A DNA stretch of 64,000 nt, taken from contig CAVRHH010000031.1 of assembly GCA_963720945.1 (NCBI GenBank), forward strand, positions 496,001 to 560,000, in the 5' to 3' direction. Numbering within the stretch: the first letter of the stretch is position 1; every line of letters begins with the position of its first letter. The notes beneath the pieces were generated by a model. That model searched no databases, was not told the DNA's origin, and worked only from the letters and a program-made list of their open reading frames with translations. Position numbers and translations under genes: made by a program. This document shows positions 51,957 through 60,607 of the stretch, in pieces. The DNA is from Bog-532 sp963720945 (GTDB taxonomy: Bacteria; Actinomycetota; Actinomycetes; Streptosporangiales; Streptosporangiaceae).

Positions 51957-52796
51957 ATGCCAACCGTCGTGCGCAACATTCCCCGGGCCGGCCGTGCGGT
52001 CACGGACGCGTTCGCTGAATTCGGCGTGGCCACGACGCACGAAGCGCAGGGCCGCACCGGCCTGCTGGCGCCGTGCCTGACCCCTATCTATCCCGGGGCC
52101 CGGATCTCCGGGACCGCGGTCACCGTGAGCGTGCCGCCAGGTGACAACTGGATGATCCACGTGGCCGTCGAGCAGTGCCAGGACGGCGACGTGCTGGTCG
52201 TCGTGCCGACGTCCCGCTGCGACGACGGCTACTTCGGTGAGCTGCTGGCCACCGCGCTGCAGGCGCGGGGCGTGCGCGGCCTGGTCATCGAGGCGGGCTG
52301 CCGCGACGTGCGCGAGCTGGCCGGGATGCAGTTCCCGGTCTGGTCCCGCTGCGTCTCGGCGGCCGGGACGGTCAAGGAAATGCTGGGCGACGTCAACCTG
52401 CCCATCGTCTGCGCCGGGCAGCTGATCCGGCCCGGCGACGTGATCGTGGCCGACGACGACGGGGTGGCCGTGGTTCCCCGCCGGGACGCCGCCGGCGTGC
52501 TGAAGGCCTGCCAGGCGCGGGCGGACAACGAGGAGCGCAGCCGCGCGCGGTACGCCGCCGGGGAACTCAGCCTCGACGTGAGCGCGATGCGGGAACGCCT
52601 CGCCGCCGAGATGCTCGGCGCGGTCCGCGGCATCAACCCCGACTCCGGCTCCGCCTGGGACGACACCAGGAAGTACGTGGACAAGGCGGGCCTGAGCGAG
52701 GCGGGCCTCCGCCAGGTGTTCGAGCTCAACGCGCGCCGGGTCTACCCGCACCTGGCCGCCCGCCTGCCGGGTACCGGGGACGGTCACGGTGCCTGA
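51957..52796 (+). CDS. ligK: LigK-type CHA aldolase fused in frame to a LigJ-type hydratase tail
   Basis: 279 residues, ATG 51957 with GGAGG. The first ~225 are an RraA-fold 4-carboxy-4-hydroxy-2-oxoadipate aldolase: GTAVTVSVPPGDNWMIHVAV, FGELLATALQARGVRGLVIE, AGCRDVRELAGMQFPVWSR, VCAGQLIRPGDVIVADDDGV. After RERLA the sequence changes in frame to EMLGAVRGINPDSGSAWDDT and VFELNARRVYPHL, the C-terminus of 4-oxalomesaconate hydratase-type amidohydrolases. LigJ and LigK catalyse successive steps of protocatechuate 4,5-cleavage, which argues that a deletion joined two neighbouring genes. The aldolase part may still work (Asp/Arg site present). GTG of the next gene overlaps its stop by 8 bp. Confidence 0.85.
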   Translation: MPTVVRNIPRAGRAVTDAFAEFGVATTHEAQGRTGLLAPCLTPIYPGARISGTAVTVSVPPGDNWMIHVAVEQCQDGDVLVVVPTSRCDDGYFGELLATALQARGVRGLVIEAGCRDVRELAGMQFPVWSRCVSAAGTVKEMLGDVNLPIVCAGQLIRPGDVIVADDDGVAVVPRRDAAGVLKACQARADNEERSRARYAAGELSLDVSAMRERLAAEMLGAVRGINPDSGSAWDDTRKYVDKAGLSEAGLRQVFELNARRVYPHLAARLPGTGDGHGA

Positions 52797-53520
52797 CGAG
52801 AGCCAGATCCCGGCGCTGCGCGATGCCGTCGCCCGGGCCTGCCGCATCCTGGCCATGGAAGGGGTTGCCGACGGCGTGCTCGGGCACGTCTCGGTGCGCA
52901 TCGGGGAGCGCCGGATGCTGATCCGGGGGCGCGGCCCGGGCGAGCACGGCCTGCTGTTCACGACCATCGACGACATCCGCCTGGTCGACTTCAGCGGCGC
53001 CGGCGACGACCCGGCGGCCGGTTACTCGATGGCGAACGAACTGCCCATCCACGGCGAGACCTTCCGCGCCCGCCCGCAGGTCAACGCGGTCGTGCACGCG
53101 CATCCGCCCGCCGCGGCGGCCTGCGGCATCGCCGGGCTGTACCTGCGCCCCATCGTCGGCGCGTACAACATCCCGGCCATGCGGCTGGCGGCCGGCGGCA
53201 TCCCCGTCTACCCGCGCTCGGTGCTGATCCGCACCCCCCAGCTGGCCCGGGACATGCTCGCCTGCATGGGGGACCGGCCCGCGTGCGTGCTGCGCGGCCA
53301 CGGCGTCACCGTGACCGGCGAGACGCTGGAGCAGGCCGTGGTCCGGACCCTCAACATCGAAGCGCTGGCCGCCGTCACCCTCGCCGCCGCCTCGGGCGGG
53401 CACCCGGCGCCGGACATCCCGGCCGAGGACATCGCCGAGCTGCCCGACCTGGGCTCCGCCTTCAACGACCTGGCCGTGTGGCGCTACTACTGCGCTAAAG
53501 CCGAACGCGAGGGCCTGTAA
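52789..53520 (+). CDS. Class II aldolase/adducin-family decarboxylase or aldolase
   Basis: 243 residues from GTG 52789. Zinc-dependent class II aldolase fold: GVADGVLGHVSVRIGERRML, FTTIDDIRLVDFSG, NELPIHGETFRARPQVNAVV, HAHPPAAAACG (metal His pair) and RGHGVTVTGETLEQAVVRTL (third His). Members decarboxylate hydroxy-aromatic diacids (3,4-dihydroxyphthalate decarboxylase PhtC is one) or cleave sugar phosphates. Given the LigK/LigJ and Rieske neighbours, a phthalate-type decarboxylase is my preferred reading. Complete. Confidence 0.85.
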   Translation: MPDESQIPALRDAVARACRILAMEGVADGVLGHVSVRIGERRMLIRGRGPGEHGLLFTTIDDIRLVDFSGAGDDPAAGYSMANELPIHGETFRARPQVNAVVHAHPPAAAACGIAGLYLRPIVGAYNIPAMRLAAGGIPVYPRSVLIRTPQLARDMLACMGDRPACVLRGHGVTVTGETLEQAVVRTLNIEALAAVTLAAASGGHPAPDIPAEDIAELPDLGSAFNDLAVWRYYCAKAEREGL

Positions 53521-53562
53521 CCGGTCCCGTTCCGGCTGAGGACCGTTCCGGGGGCCGCTGTC

Positions 53563-54675
53563 CTACGTCCCGTCACGCCATTGGCCCATGGCGAGGTCCA
53601 GACGGTGCCCCGCGCCGGCCGCTTCCGCCCGCTCCAGGGCGGTCCTGGCCAGTTCCAGGTCCCAGCTGCCGACGCCGTGCGAGCAGAACACGGTAATCGC
53701 CCCCGAGTCCGGCCGCGCCTCCGGCCGCGCCTCCGGCCGCGCCTCTGGCTGCGCTGCCGGGCCGTCCAGGGCCGCCCCCAGGTGCCGGACATCGTCCCAG
53801 GCCAGAGCGCCGTCGGCGACGGCGGCCCGCAGGTCGCCGCTGTGCGTGCGGGCCAGGTCGAGGTCGTCGGTGAAGACCGCGGCGGCCCGGGCGAACAGGT
53901 CGGTGTCCGCTTCCCGGCGGTCGGCGTGGCTCGAGCCGGCCAGCACGACGTGCGTGCCCGGCCGGATGCCGGCGCCCCGGATGACCGGGTCACGGGCCTT
54001 GGTCGCCGCGGTCACCACGTCCGCCCCGGCCACCGCGTCCGCGACCGCGGCGACCGGTGTCGCGGGCAGGCCCAGGCCGTCGCGGACCCGGGCCGCGAAG
54101 CCTTCCGCGCGCTCGCGTGTCCGGCTCCACACCAGCAGCTGGCCGATCGGCCGGACCCGCGACACCGCCTCCACCTGGGTCCAGGCCTGGTACCCGGCGC
54201 CGATACACGCCAGGGTGATGGGCCCCGGCCGGGCCAGCGCATCGGCCGACACGCCGCTGGCCGCGCCAGTGCGCAGCCGGGCCAGCGTCTTGCCCGCCAC
54301 CACCGCGCGCAGCCCCTCGTCCCAGCTGAACACCAGCGTCCAGTGCGCGCGCACGCTGCCGGACACGTAGACGGTCGCCCCGTGCCAGGTCCGCACGGCG
54401 TCGTCGTCGCCGCCGACCGCGCCCGCCGGGCCCTCCGCGCCCGCCGGGCTCCCCACGGCCGCCCCCTCTCGCCCCACGCCACCCGCCAGCCCCACGGGCC
54501 ACGTGCGCAGCACGGCCCCGGTGGAGTGCAGCGTCTGCCCGTCCAGTGACGCGCGTTCCTTGGCGAGGTTCCGGGCCGTGCCCTGGTACACGTCCAGCAA
54601 CGCGGTCCGCACCGCGGCCAGCGCCGCGTCCATGTCCAGCAGTTTCGCGATATCGGCTTCGTCGAGCACGAGCAT
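53563..54675 (-). CDS. Ornithine cyclodeaminase/mu-crystallin-family protein
   Basis: 370 residues. LVLDEADIAKLLDMDAALAA, TWPVGLAGGVGREG, LVFSWDEGLRAVVAGKTLAR, LRTGAASGVSADALARPGP, ITLACIGAGYQAWTQVEAVS, then VVTAATKARDPVIRGAGIRP and TVFCSHGVGSWDLELARTAL. NAD(P)-dependent imine or amino-acid dehydrogenases of this family include ornithine cyclodeaminase, alanine dehydrogenase (AlaDH-like) and N-acylpyrroline reductases. A Pro-Glu-Ala-Arg triplet repeat (QPEARPEARPEARPDSG) inserts at about residue 320, and a Gly/Ala-rich insert at about 65-90, both absent from typical members. ATG 54675 with GGAGGAGG upstream. Confidence 0.82.
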   Translation of the reverse strand: MLVLDEADIAKLLDMDAALAAVRTALLDVYQGTARNLAKERASLDGQTLHSTGAVLRTWPVGLAGGVGREGAAVGSPAGAEGPAGAVGGDDDAVRTWHGATVYVSGSVRAHWTLVFSWDEGLRAVVAGKTLARLRTGAASGVSADALARPGPITLACIGAGYQAWTQVEAVSRVRPIGQLLVWSRTRERAEGFAARVRDGLGLPATPVAAVADAVAGADVVTAATKARDPVIRGAGIRPGTHVVLAGSSHADRREADTDLFARAAAVFTDDLDLARTHSGDLRAAVADGALAWDDVRHLGAALDGPAAQPEARPEARPEARPDSGAITVFCSHGVGSWDLELARTALERAEAAGAGHRLDLAMGQWRDGT

Positions 54676-54698
54676 GAACGGGCCTCCTCCGGCCGACG

Positions 54699-54961
54699 TC
54701 AGGGCAGTTCGGGGCGGTCGCCGAAACCCTGCGTGAGCTTTCCCGATGACCGCTGCCCGGCCCAGGCGGTCTCCGGCGAGCAGCCGTCCAGGAACGCCCG
54801 TTCCTCGCCGGTCAGCTCCACGGCTGCGGCCGCCACGTTCTCGTCCACGTAGCGGATCCGCTTGGTGCCCGGGATCGGCACCACGTCCGGGCCCCGGGAC
54901 AGCACCCAGGCCAGCGCGAGCTGCGCCACGGTGCAGCTCTGGCACATCCTCGCTGGCCGGA
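54699..54961 (-). pseudogene. C-terminal remnant of an aldo/keto reductase
   Basis: CQSCTVAQLALAWVLSRGPD, VVPIPGTKRIRYVDENVAAA, VELTGEERAFLDGCSPETAW ending GKLTQGFGDRPELP. This is the NADP-binding end of an AKR of the IolS/YajO type. The whole active-site part is missing; its left border is the upstream region of the PucR-type gene. Confidence 0.7.
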
Positions 54962-55139
54962 TGTCGCCACGACTCCTACCAGACTGGCCCGTGTGATTCG
55001 GGTTCCGGGGCGGCGCGGAGGTCGTGATGAAGCAGGTCCGAGCCCTGACCTGATCGGCCTGGACCTCGCGTGGATATGCAGGGGAGACAAAGTTTCGCCC
55101 GCGACGTACGATCCGTCGGTGGAGACGTACCACCGGTCG

Positions 55140-56534
55140 ATGGACGGGCCGAGCCCGTCTGCTGCGGAGAGCGCTTCGGAGGTTACCGCCGCTCTTACTC
55201 CGCGTACCGACGAAATGTCGGCGGATATTTACCACCTGATCGTGCGGGAGATTCCCGAGCTGGGCAACGATACGCGGGTGCTGGCGCTGCTGGAAGCCAG
55301 CGTCGCGGAGAACGTGGCCACCGTGCTGCACATCCTCCAGCACGGCATTGACCTGGAGAAGGTGCACGTCCCGGCGGCGGCGGAGGAGTACGCGCGCCGG
55401 CTGGCGCAGCGTGGCGTCCCCATGGCCGCGCTGCTGCGCGCCTACCGCATCGGATCGACCCAATTTCAGGACTGGTGCCTGCAGGAACTCGGACGGCGGA
55501 GCGACAACGCGGCGGTCATCAGCGCGGCCGGCCTGCGCATCGCCGGAATCCTGGCTGCCTACATCGACCAAGTCTCAGAAGAGGTGGTTTCCGCCTACGA
55601 AGCCGAGAAGGAGAACTGGCTCAGGAACCAGAGTGTGGCCAGAGCGGCGCGCGTCCGGGCCCTGCTGAGGAACGAGCAGGTGGACATCAAATCCTCCGAG
55701 GCCATCCTGGGCTACCGGCTGAGGCAATATCACCTTGGCGCTGTGACCTGGGCCACCGATTCGTCAGCGGGCGGCGATGCGCTCGGGCTGCTGGAGCGCG
55801 CCACCCTGGCGATGGCGGCCGACGCCCACTGTGACGGGCGGCCCATGTTCATCCCGCAGGACGAATTCTGCGCGTGGGCCTGGCTGCCCCTCGGCGGCCG
55901 GCACGATATCGCTGTCCCAGCCATCGACGCCAAGGGCGGTGACAGCATCCGGTTCGCTTTCGGTGAGCCCGCGTCTGGGTTGGCAGGTTTCCGCCGCACC
56001 CATCGGCAGGCGTTGGGCGCCCAGGCCGTTGCGCTGGCGGCGGGACCGTCGGGCCACGTCGTGACCGGCTTCGGCGAGGTCGCGCCGCTAGCCCTGATGT
56101 CAGGCTCGATTGAGCTGCTGCGGGTTTGGGTTGCCGAGACGCTCGGGGCCCTAGCCGATAACGACGAGCACAACGCCCGGCTGCGTGACACGTTGCGGGT
56201 CTTCTTGCAGGAAAACGGCAGCTACAAGAGCACGGCCGAACGTCTTATGCTGCACAAGAACACGGTCCAGTACCGGTTGCGCAAGGCCGAGGAAGGGCTG
56301 AAACGGCCGATCAGCCAGGGCCGCCTGCACATCGAATTGGCCTTGCTGGCCAGCCAGTGGCTGGGCAGCGCAGTCCTGCGCCCGGTAGCTGAGCCCGCGA
56401 CCCGGTTGGCCCGGCCCGAGGCCCAAACCCGGCCCGAGGCCCAAACCCGGCCCGAGGCCCAAACCCGGCCCGAGGCCCCCACCCGGTCGCCCCAGGGCTA
56501 CGCGAGCTCGCGCCGGCACCAGCCAACTCGCTGA
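55140..56534 (+). CDS. PucR/CdaR-family regulator
   Basis: 464 residues from ATG 55140. N-terminal RsbT co-antagonist-like helical domain (MSADIYHLIVREIPELGNDT, GVPMAALLRAYRIGSTQFQD), a central GGDEF-like/CdaR middle domain (TLAMAADAHCDGRPMFIPQD), and a C-terminal PucR-type HTH (LRDTLRVFLQENGSYKSTAE, RLMLHKNTVQYRLRKAEEGL). It ends with a Pro/Ala/Arg tail of four RPEAxT repeats (18-bp units at about 56418-56490). Such proteins activate purine, aromatic or sugar acid catabolism genes. Divergent from the decayed aromatic genes and probably their activator. Confidence 0.88.
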   Translation: MDGPSPSAAESASEVTAALTPRTDEMSADIYHLIVREIPELGNDTRVLALLEASVAENVATVLHILQHGIDLEKVHVPAAAEEYARRLAQRGVPMAALLRAYRIGSTQFQDWCLQELGRRSDNAAVISAAGLRIAGILAAYIDQVSEEVVSAYEAEKENWLRNQSVARAARVRALLRNEQVDIKSSEAILGYRLRQYHLGAVTWATDSSAGGDALGLLERATLAMAADAHCDGRPMFIPQDEFCAWAWLPLGGRHDIAVPAIDAKGGDSIRFAFGEPASGLAGFRRTHRQALGAQAVALAAGPSGHVVTGFGEVAPLALMSGSIELLRVWVAETLGALADNDEHNARLRDTLRVFLQENGSYKSTAERLMLHKNTVQYRLRKAEEGLKRPISQGRLHIELALLASQWLGSAVLRPVAEPATRLARPEAQTRPEAQTRPEAQTRPEAPTRSPQGYASSRRHQPTR

Positions 56535-56724
56535 CGGCCAACACCCAGAAATCGGGCGGCGGCACCAGCAAGTCCTGCCGACCGGGCAGAGAAACTGGCA
56601 TACGACCCAAAACTCTGCCTATAGACGGGTGACAGCGCATTCCGGCGCAGGACACCAACCGGCCTCGCCCCGATGCGGGCAGCGTCGTCACGGTTACTCA
56701 CTGAGAACGCTGCCCGGATCCGGC

Positions 56725-57573
56725 TTATGCGTTCGCGTCGGCGGGCGCCTTGGCGGGGGACTGGTCGGAGACCACGCCGAAGCGCGCGCTCGCCGCCGTC
56801 TCAGCCCACTTGACGGTGAGCTCACGGTTGATCTCGGCCATCCGCTGCACGAACTCGACACAGCTTGTCGCGGTCGGGATCAGACCGGCCGAACGCCGCC
56901 AGCGGACCAGCGGGCTCTCGCTGATGAGCTTCCCGGCCGCCTGGGCCCACATCAAGGCGACCGTCTCCGCCGCGGTGCGCTCCCGGTTCACCCGGGGGAG
57001 CTCGACGGTTACCTCCCGGACCCCCTGGTTGGGCAGGTCCGAGGACATCTGCCCAAGCCTGGAGAGCAGGGTCAGCGACCCGTGGTTGTCGGCCTCGACG
57101 ACCGTGTGCAGCCGCGTGACCGCCGCCGGGCGCCGCTCCATCAGCGCCGTGGCGAGCGCGGCGCCGGCGCCGCGTCGTTGCCATTCGTCGACGACGGTGA
57201 CGGCGACGTCGGCGGCGGCCGGATCATCCGAGTGCTGCAAGAGGCGTGCGACCGCGACCGGCTCCTCTTGGCCCCCGGCCGGCAGCACGATCAGCAGCAG
57301 CGCGATGTGCTGCTCCCCGTCAACGCTGTCGACGAGCCGCCGGATCATCGGCTCATCGAGCTGATCGAGCGTCTGGAGGAACCGGTGGCGGCGCGACTCG
57401 GGCGACAGGCGGCGGAACATGTCGTGCAGCGTCCCGGCGTCCGTGGGCAGCAGCGGCCAGATCAGCGCGGGCGTGCCGTCTCGCAGCACGAACTCGCCGG
57501 GGAGCGCGGTGCCAGGCGCCTGGCGGGCAGCGCCCGGCGTCTCCCTGATCTCTTGCGCGGTAATCCCGGTCAT
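56725..57573 (-). CDS. GNAT-family protein with C-terminal extension
   Basis: 282 residues from ATG 57573 (a longer start at 57630 is open). The acetyltransferase part reads LRDGTPALIWPLLPTDAGTL, LQTLDQLDEPMIRRLVDSVD, PVAVARLLQHSDDPAAADVA, VTVVDEWQRRGAGAALATAL and EADNHGSLTLLSRLG, close to Pat/YfiQ-type GNAT domains (R/Q-x-x-G-x-A/G acetyl-CoA loop as WQRRGAGAALA). The last ~90 residues (RTAAETVALMWAQAAGKLIS) are a helical extension I do not recognise. Actinobacterial free-standing proteins of this form may be lysine acetylation regulators. Confidence 0.78.
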   Translation of the reverse strand: MTGITAQEIRETPGAARQAPGTALPGEFVLRDGTPALIWPLLPTDAGTLHDMFRRLSPESRRHRFLQTLDQLDEPMIRRLVDSVDGEQHIALLLIVLPAGGQEEPVAVARLLQHSDDPAAADVAVTVVDEWQRRGAGAALATALMERRPAAVTRLHTVVEADNHGSLTLLSRLGQMSSDLPNQGVREVTVELPRVNRERTAAETVALMWAQAAGKLISESPLVRWRRSAGLIPTATSCVEFVQRMAEINRELTVKWAETAASARFGVVSDQSPAKAPADANA

Positions 57574-57987
57574 GTCGCTGACACCAATCTCCTTTGTCTT
57601 GCGTGTCTCCCGCTCGCAGTGGTACGGCATAATCAGGATAGCGTTATTTCCTGAGTTTCTATTTCTCAGGATTTTCTGAATACAGCGCCTCTTTACCGGC
57701 CAGACTCGGCCATGTCATCAATTTGTAACAAACCGTCAGGTGTGCATTGCGGTACTTGTCCCGGCCGGAAATCACGGTACCCGTCTCGCCCGATTCGGCT
57801 CATGCTTTTGCATGTTTCGGCACGTCAAACGGTATGCTGCGGCCGCATTGATGGCCCGGTGCGCACGCGCACACTACGGCACGCATATGCGGCATAGCGG
57901 CGTTTCGGCCTGGCCGCACCCGGTAGTCGTACGCTGATCGCCTGTCACTAAACGCTGTGACACATCACACTGTTCCAGCCGCCAATA
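57574..57987. other. AT-rich intergenic region with inverted repeats
   Basis: 414 bp with no gene. The most notable element is the perfect inverted repeat TCCTGAG-9 nt-CTCAGGA (57649-57655 and 57665-57671), with a further TCAGGAT at 57633. A second small palindrome CATGC-TTTT-GCATG is at 57801-57814. Candidates for operators of the GNAT or SDR gene. Confidence 0.5.
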
Positions 57988-58860
57988 TCAGCGCAGAATA
58001 GCGGCCCCGCCGTCGACTAGCAGGTCAGTGCCCGTTACGTACGCCGATAGGCCAGAAATCAGGAACAGGATCGCCCCGACGTAGTCGTCGAGCGTCCCCC
58101 GGCGGCCCAGCGGGATGCGGCCGGTCTTGGTCGGCCGGTCCGGGCGCCCGGCCGACGCCGCGTTGTCCCCGCCGGCCGGGTCGCTGAACTTGCGCAGCGC
58201 GGTCGGGGTCTGCCCCGGGCTGATCGAGTTGGCCCGGATCCCGTCCGGCCCCAGTTCGGCCGCGAGCTGGCGGGTCAGGTAGATCAGTGCCGCCTTGCTC
58301 GGGCCGTAGACCAGCCGGCCGGGCGTCACCCGGTGCCCGCCGATCGACGCGACGTTGATGATGCTGCCGCCCCGGGCCCGCGTCGGCCGGGCGCACTCCT
58401 GGGCCAGCAGCAGCGCGCCGCGCAGGTTGGTCCGCAGGACGGTGTCGATCTCGTCGACGGTCAGGTCGTCCAGCGCCCCGCCGGAGTCTCCCACCGCGGC
58501 CAGGTTGACCAGCGCGTCCAGCCGGCCGAACGTCCCCACCGTGGCGGTGACCGCACGCGAGATGTCGTCCGGGAGGCCGATGTCGCCGGCCACCCCCAGC
58601 ACCTGCCCCTCGTGGGCCGCGTCGGCGGCGGCCTGCCCGACGCGTTCCGGTGACCGGACCATGATGGCGACCCGGGCGCCGATCCTGGACAGCACGGCCG
58701 CGGTGCGCAGCCCGATGGCGCCGCTGCCGCCGGTGATGAACACCACCGTCTCCGCCGTGAGGCCCGGCAGTACCGGGGGCCGGGCCAGCAGGTCCGCCGC
58801 GTCCGCTGGGCTCTCCGCGCCCGCGGGACCGGTGGCCGGTGTCGTGACGTCCGTCGTCAT
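57988..58860 (-). CDS. SDR-family oxidoreductase
   Basis: 290 residues. ETVVFITGGSGAIGLRTAAV (cofactor motif), LVNLAAVGDSGG in the NNAG position, SIINVASIGGHRVTPGRLVY with YGPSK (active-site Ser, Tyr, Lys), SPGQTPTALRKFS, TGTDLLVDGGAAI at the end. NNAG has become NLAA, which is tolerated in this family. Likely dehydrogenase in the decayed second catabolic block. ATG 58860. Confidence 0.88.
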   Translation of the reverse strand: MTTDVTTPATGPAGAESPADAADLLARPPVLPGLTAETVVFITGGSGAIGLRTAAVLSRIGARVAIMVRSPERVGQAAADAAHEGQVLGVAGDIGLPDDISRAVTATVGTFGRLDALVNLAAVGDSGGALDDLTVDEIDTVLRTNLRGALLLAQECARPTRARGGSIINVASIGGHRVTPGRLVYGPSKAALIYLTRQLAAELGPDGIRANSISPGQTPTALRKFSDPAGGDNAASAGRPDRPTKTGRIPLGRRGTLDDYVGAILFLISGLSAYVTGTDLLVDGGAAILR

Positions 58861-58938
58861 CGCGCTCGTCCTCTCTCTCTGTCAGCTGCTGCTGCGCCCG
58901 CCTCCGTGGGCCGGCGTGGTCCTTCCCGCTGCGGGCCC

Positions 58939-59205
58939 TCAGACCGCGCGCGGCCGGCGCACGCGGGCGCGGCGGGCCCGCGTCGCCCCGGCCCGGACCC
59001 GCGCGTAGGCCCGGACCAGGGCGCCGCGCAGGTCGTCGATGTCGGCCACGACCTCATAGCCGCCGCCCCGCTCGAAGACCTCGCCGAGGTACTCGTTGCC
59101 CGCGGCGTCCACGGTGAGCACGAACGGCTCGATGCCCTGGGCCAGCGCCTCCTCGACCGCCGCCTGGGTGTCGAGGTTGGCGTACTCGATCGTGCCGCCG
59201 GCCGA
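58939..59205 (-). pseudogene. C-terminus of a VWA-domain (NorD/CbbO-like) protein
   Basis: TIEYANLDTQAAVEEALAQG, IEPFVLTVDAAGNEYLGEVF, GGGYEVVADIDDLRGALVRA, YARVRAG. The F-x-LT-V/ID-x-x-G-x-YL... and following YxVV.DiddL order fits the end of von Willebrand A domains of NorD/CbbO type. No MIDAS motif remains. It starts at a junction with the TPP-enzyme fragment. Confidence 0.5.
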
Positions 59206-59595
59206 GTTCGGCGGCGTAGGCCCGGCGCTGCGCGGCGCGGTCCGGACAGTCCCCGGCGACGATCCGGCGGCACGCCTCCAGCAGCATCGGCAGCGCCACG
59301 GCCGTGTCCGCGGTGACCTGGACGTCGGTTTCCACCAGCGCGGCGTAATCCTCGCTCCACGAGGACAGGCTCAGGTCGTTGAAGCCGAGATCGAGCACGG
59401 TGGTACCCGGCGCGAGCCGGGAGGTGATGGTCCGGCTGGTCGAGTCGAGCCGCTGGGTGGGCTTGCCCATGTCCTTGACGTCGAGGAACAGCACACAGTC
59501 GGCGCTTTCCAGTACGTCGGTCCCGGTGACGGACAGCGGATGGCGGTTGGGGAAGTTGAGCCGGATCCCGGTGTCGACCACCCCGATGCCGGCAT
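59206..59595 (-). pseudogene. Internal fragment of a ThDP-dependent (acetolactate synthase-like) enzyme
   Basis: VDTGIRLNFPNRHPLSVTGT, DVLESADCVLFLDVKDMGKP, LAPGTTVLDLGFNDLSLSSW, DYAALVETDVQVTADTAVAL. This is the central domain of TPP enzymes of the benzoylformate decarboxylase/acetolactate synthase group, in the stretch between the Pyr and PP domains. Neither catalytic domain remains. Confidence 0.6.
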
Positions 59596-60249
59596 CAGGG
59601 CCGCGCGGAGCGCGTCCAGGTCCACGCCATAGTGCGCGGCCAGGGCCAGGCCCTCGTGGTCGGCAACCAGGCACGCCCAGAGGATCATGTTGTTCACGGC
59701 CTTGGCCGCCTGCGCCGTGCCGACCTCCCCGGTCCGCACCACGTCGGAGGAGTAGGCGCGCAGCACCGGCGTCACGGCCTCGATGACCGCGACCGGGCCG
59801 CCGGCGAACGACAGGAGCTCTCCCCGGTCCGCCGCGTCGCCGCCGCGGCAGACCGTCGCGTCGATCAGGTGCACGCCGGACGCCTCCGCATCGCGGGCGA
59901 AGCTGATCATCCGTTCCGGCGAGATGGTGCTCAGGACGGCCACGATCGTGCCGGGCTTCATCCGGCCCAGCAGCGCCGCCTCACCCGACACCAGCGCGCC
60001 GACCTGGTCCTCGTAACCCACGCACACCAGGACGACCGCGCAGCGGTCGGCGATCTCCGCCACGTCGCGGGTGAAGCGGCCGCCCCGCGCCTCGGCGGGC
60101 GCCCGCTTCCCCTCGTCCGGGTCGTAGACCGTCACCGGGAACCCGGCCCGGGCCAGGTGCCCGATGATGGGCAGGCCCATCCGGCCCGCGCCCAGCACGC
60201 CGACGTGGACGGGCTGCGCCGCGGGGGCAGGCGGCTGTTGGTCGGGCAC
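59596..60249 (-). pseudogene. 3-hydroxyisobutyrate-dehydrogenase-type NAD(P)-binding protein, truncated
   Basis: ATG 60249 opens HVGVLGAGRMGLPIIGHLAR (GxGxMG), then VVLVCVGYEDQVGALVSGEA, IVAVLSTISPERM, LIDATVCRGGDAADRGELLS and NNMILWACLVADHEGLALA with the catalytic Lys in AAKAVNN. It stops matching after ALRAALMPASG, about 60-80 residues short, and runs in the same frame into the TPP fragment out of phase. The Rossmann domain and catalytic Lys are intact but the C-terminal helical domain is cut. Confidence 0.75.
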
Positions 60250-60267
60250 GGTGCTCCTCTCCTGGCC

Positions 60268-60470
60268 GCGGGTCCGACATCAGGCCCCAGCTGATCGCCA
60301 TCATTCGCTGCTGGCCGCCGGACAGTGATCCGGCGTACGCGCCGATCTTGGCCGACAGCTCGGCGAAGACGCCCAGCACCTCGTCCAGCCGCGGCGCCGC
60401 CGCCTTCGCGCCCGTGTAGGCGCCGAGCAGCAGGTTCTTCCGCACGGTCATGTTCGGGCTCCCTGGGCTG
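60268..60470 (-). pseudogene. Fragment of a LivF/LivG-type ABC transporter ATPase
   Basis: NMTVRKNLLLGAYTGAKAA, LDEVLGVFAELSAKIGAYAG, SLSGGQQRMMAISWGLMSDP. The ABC signature SLSGGQQR is present, but Walker A lies upstream of the break and Walker B beyond the other break. It is of the branched-chain amino-acid/aromatic-acid importer group (LivF). Confidence 0.65.
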
Positions 60471-60607
60471 TGCGCCGGATCAACATCAAGTTGGCATAAT
60501 GTCATACCGTTTCCAAGGGCTCGAGATGTCTCAGTTTGATAACGGGCGGTTGGCCGGCGGCCTACCTGCGCGGGAGCCCGGCCGCCCCGCGCGCTTAGGC
60601 TGGCGGC

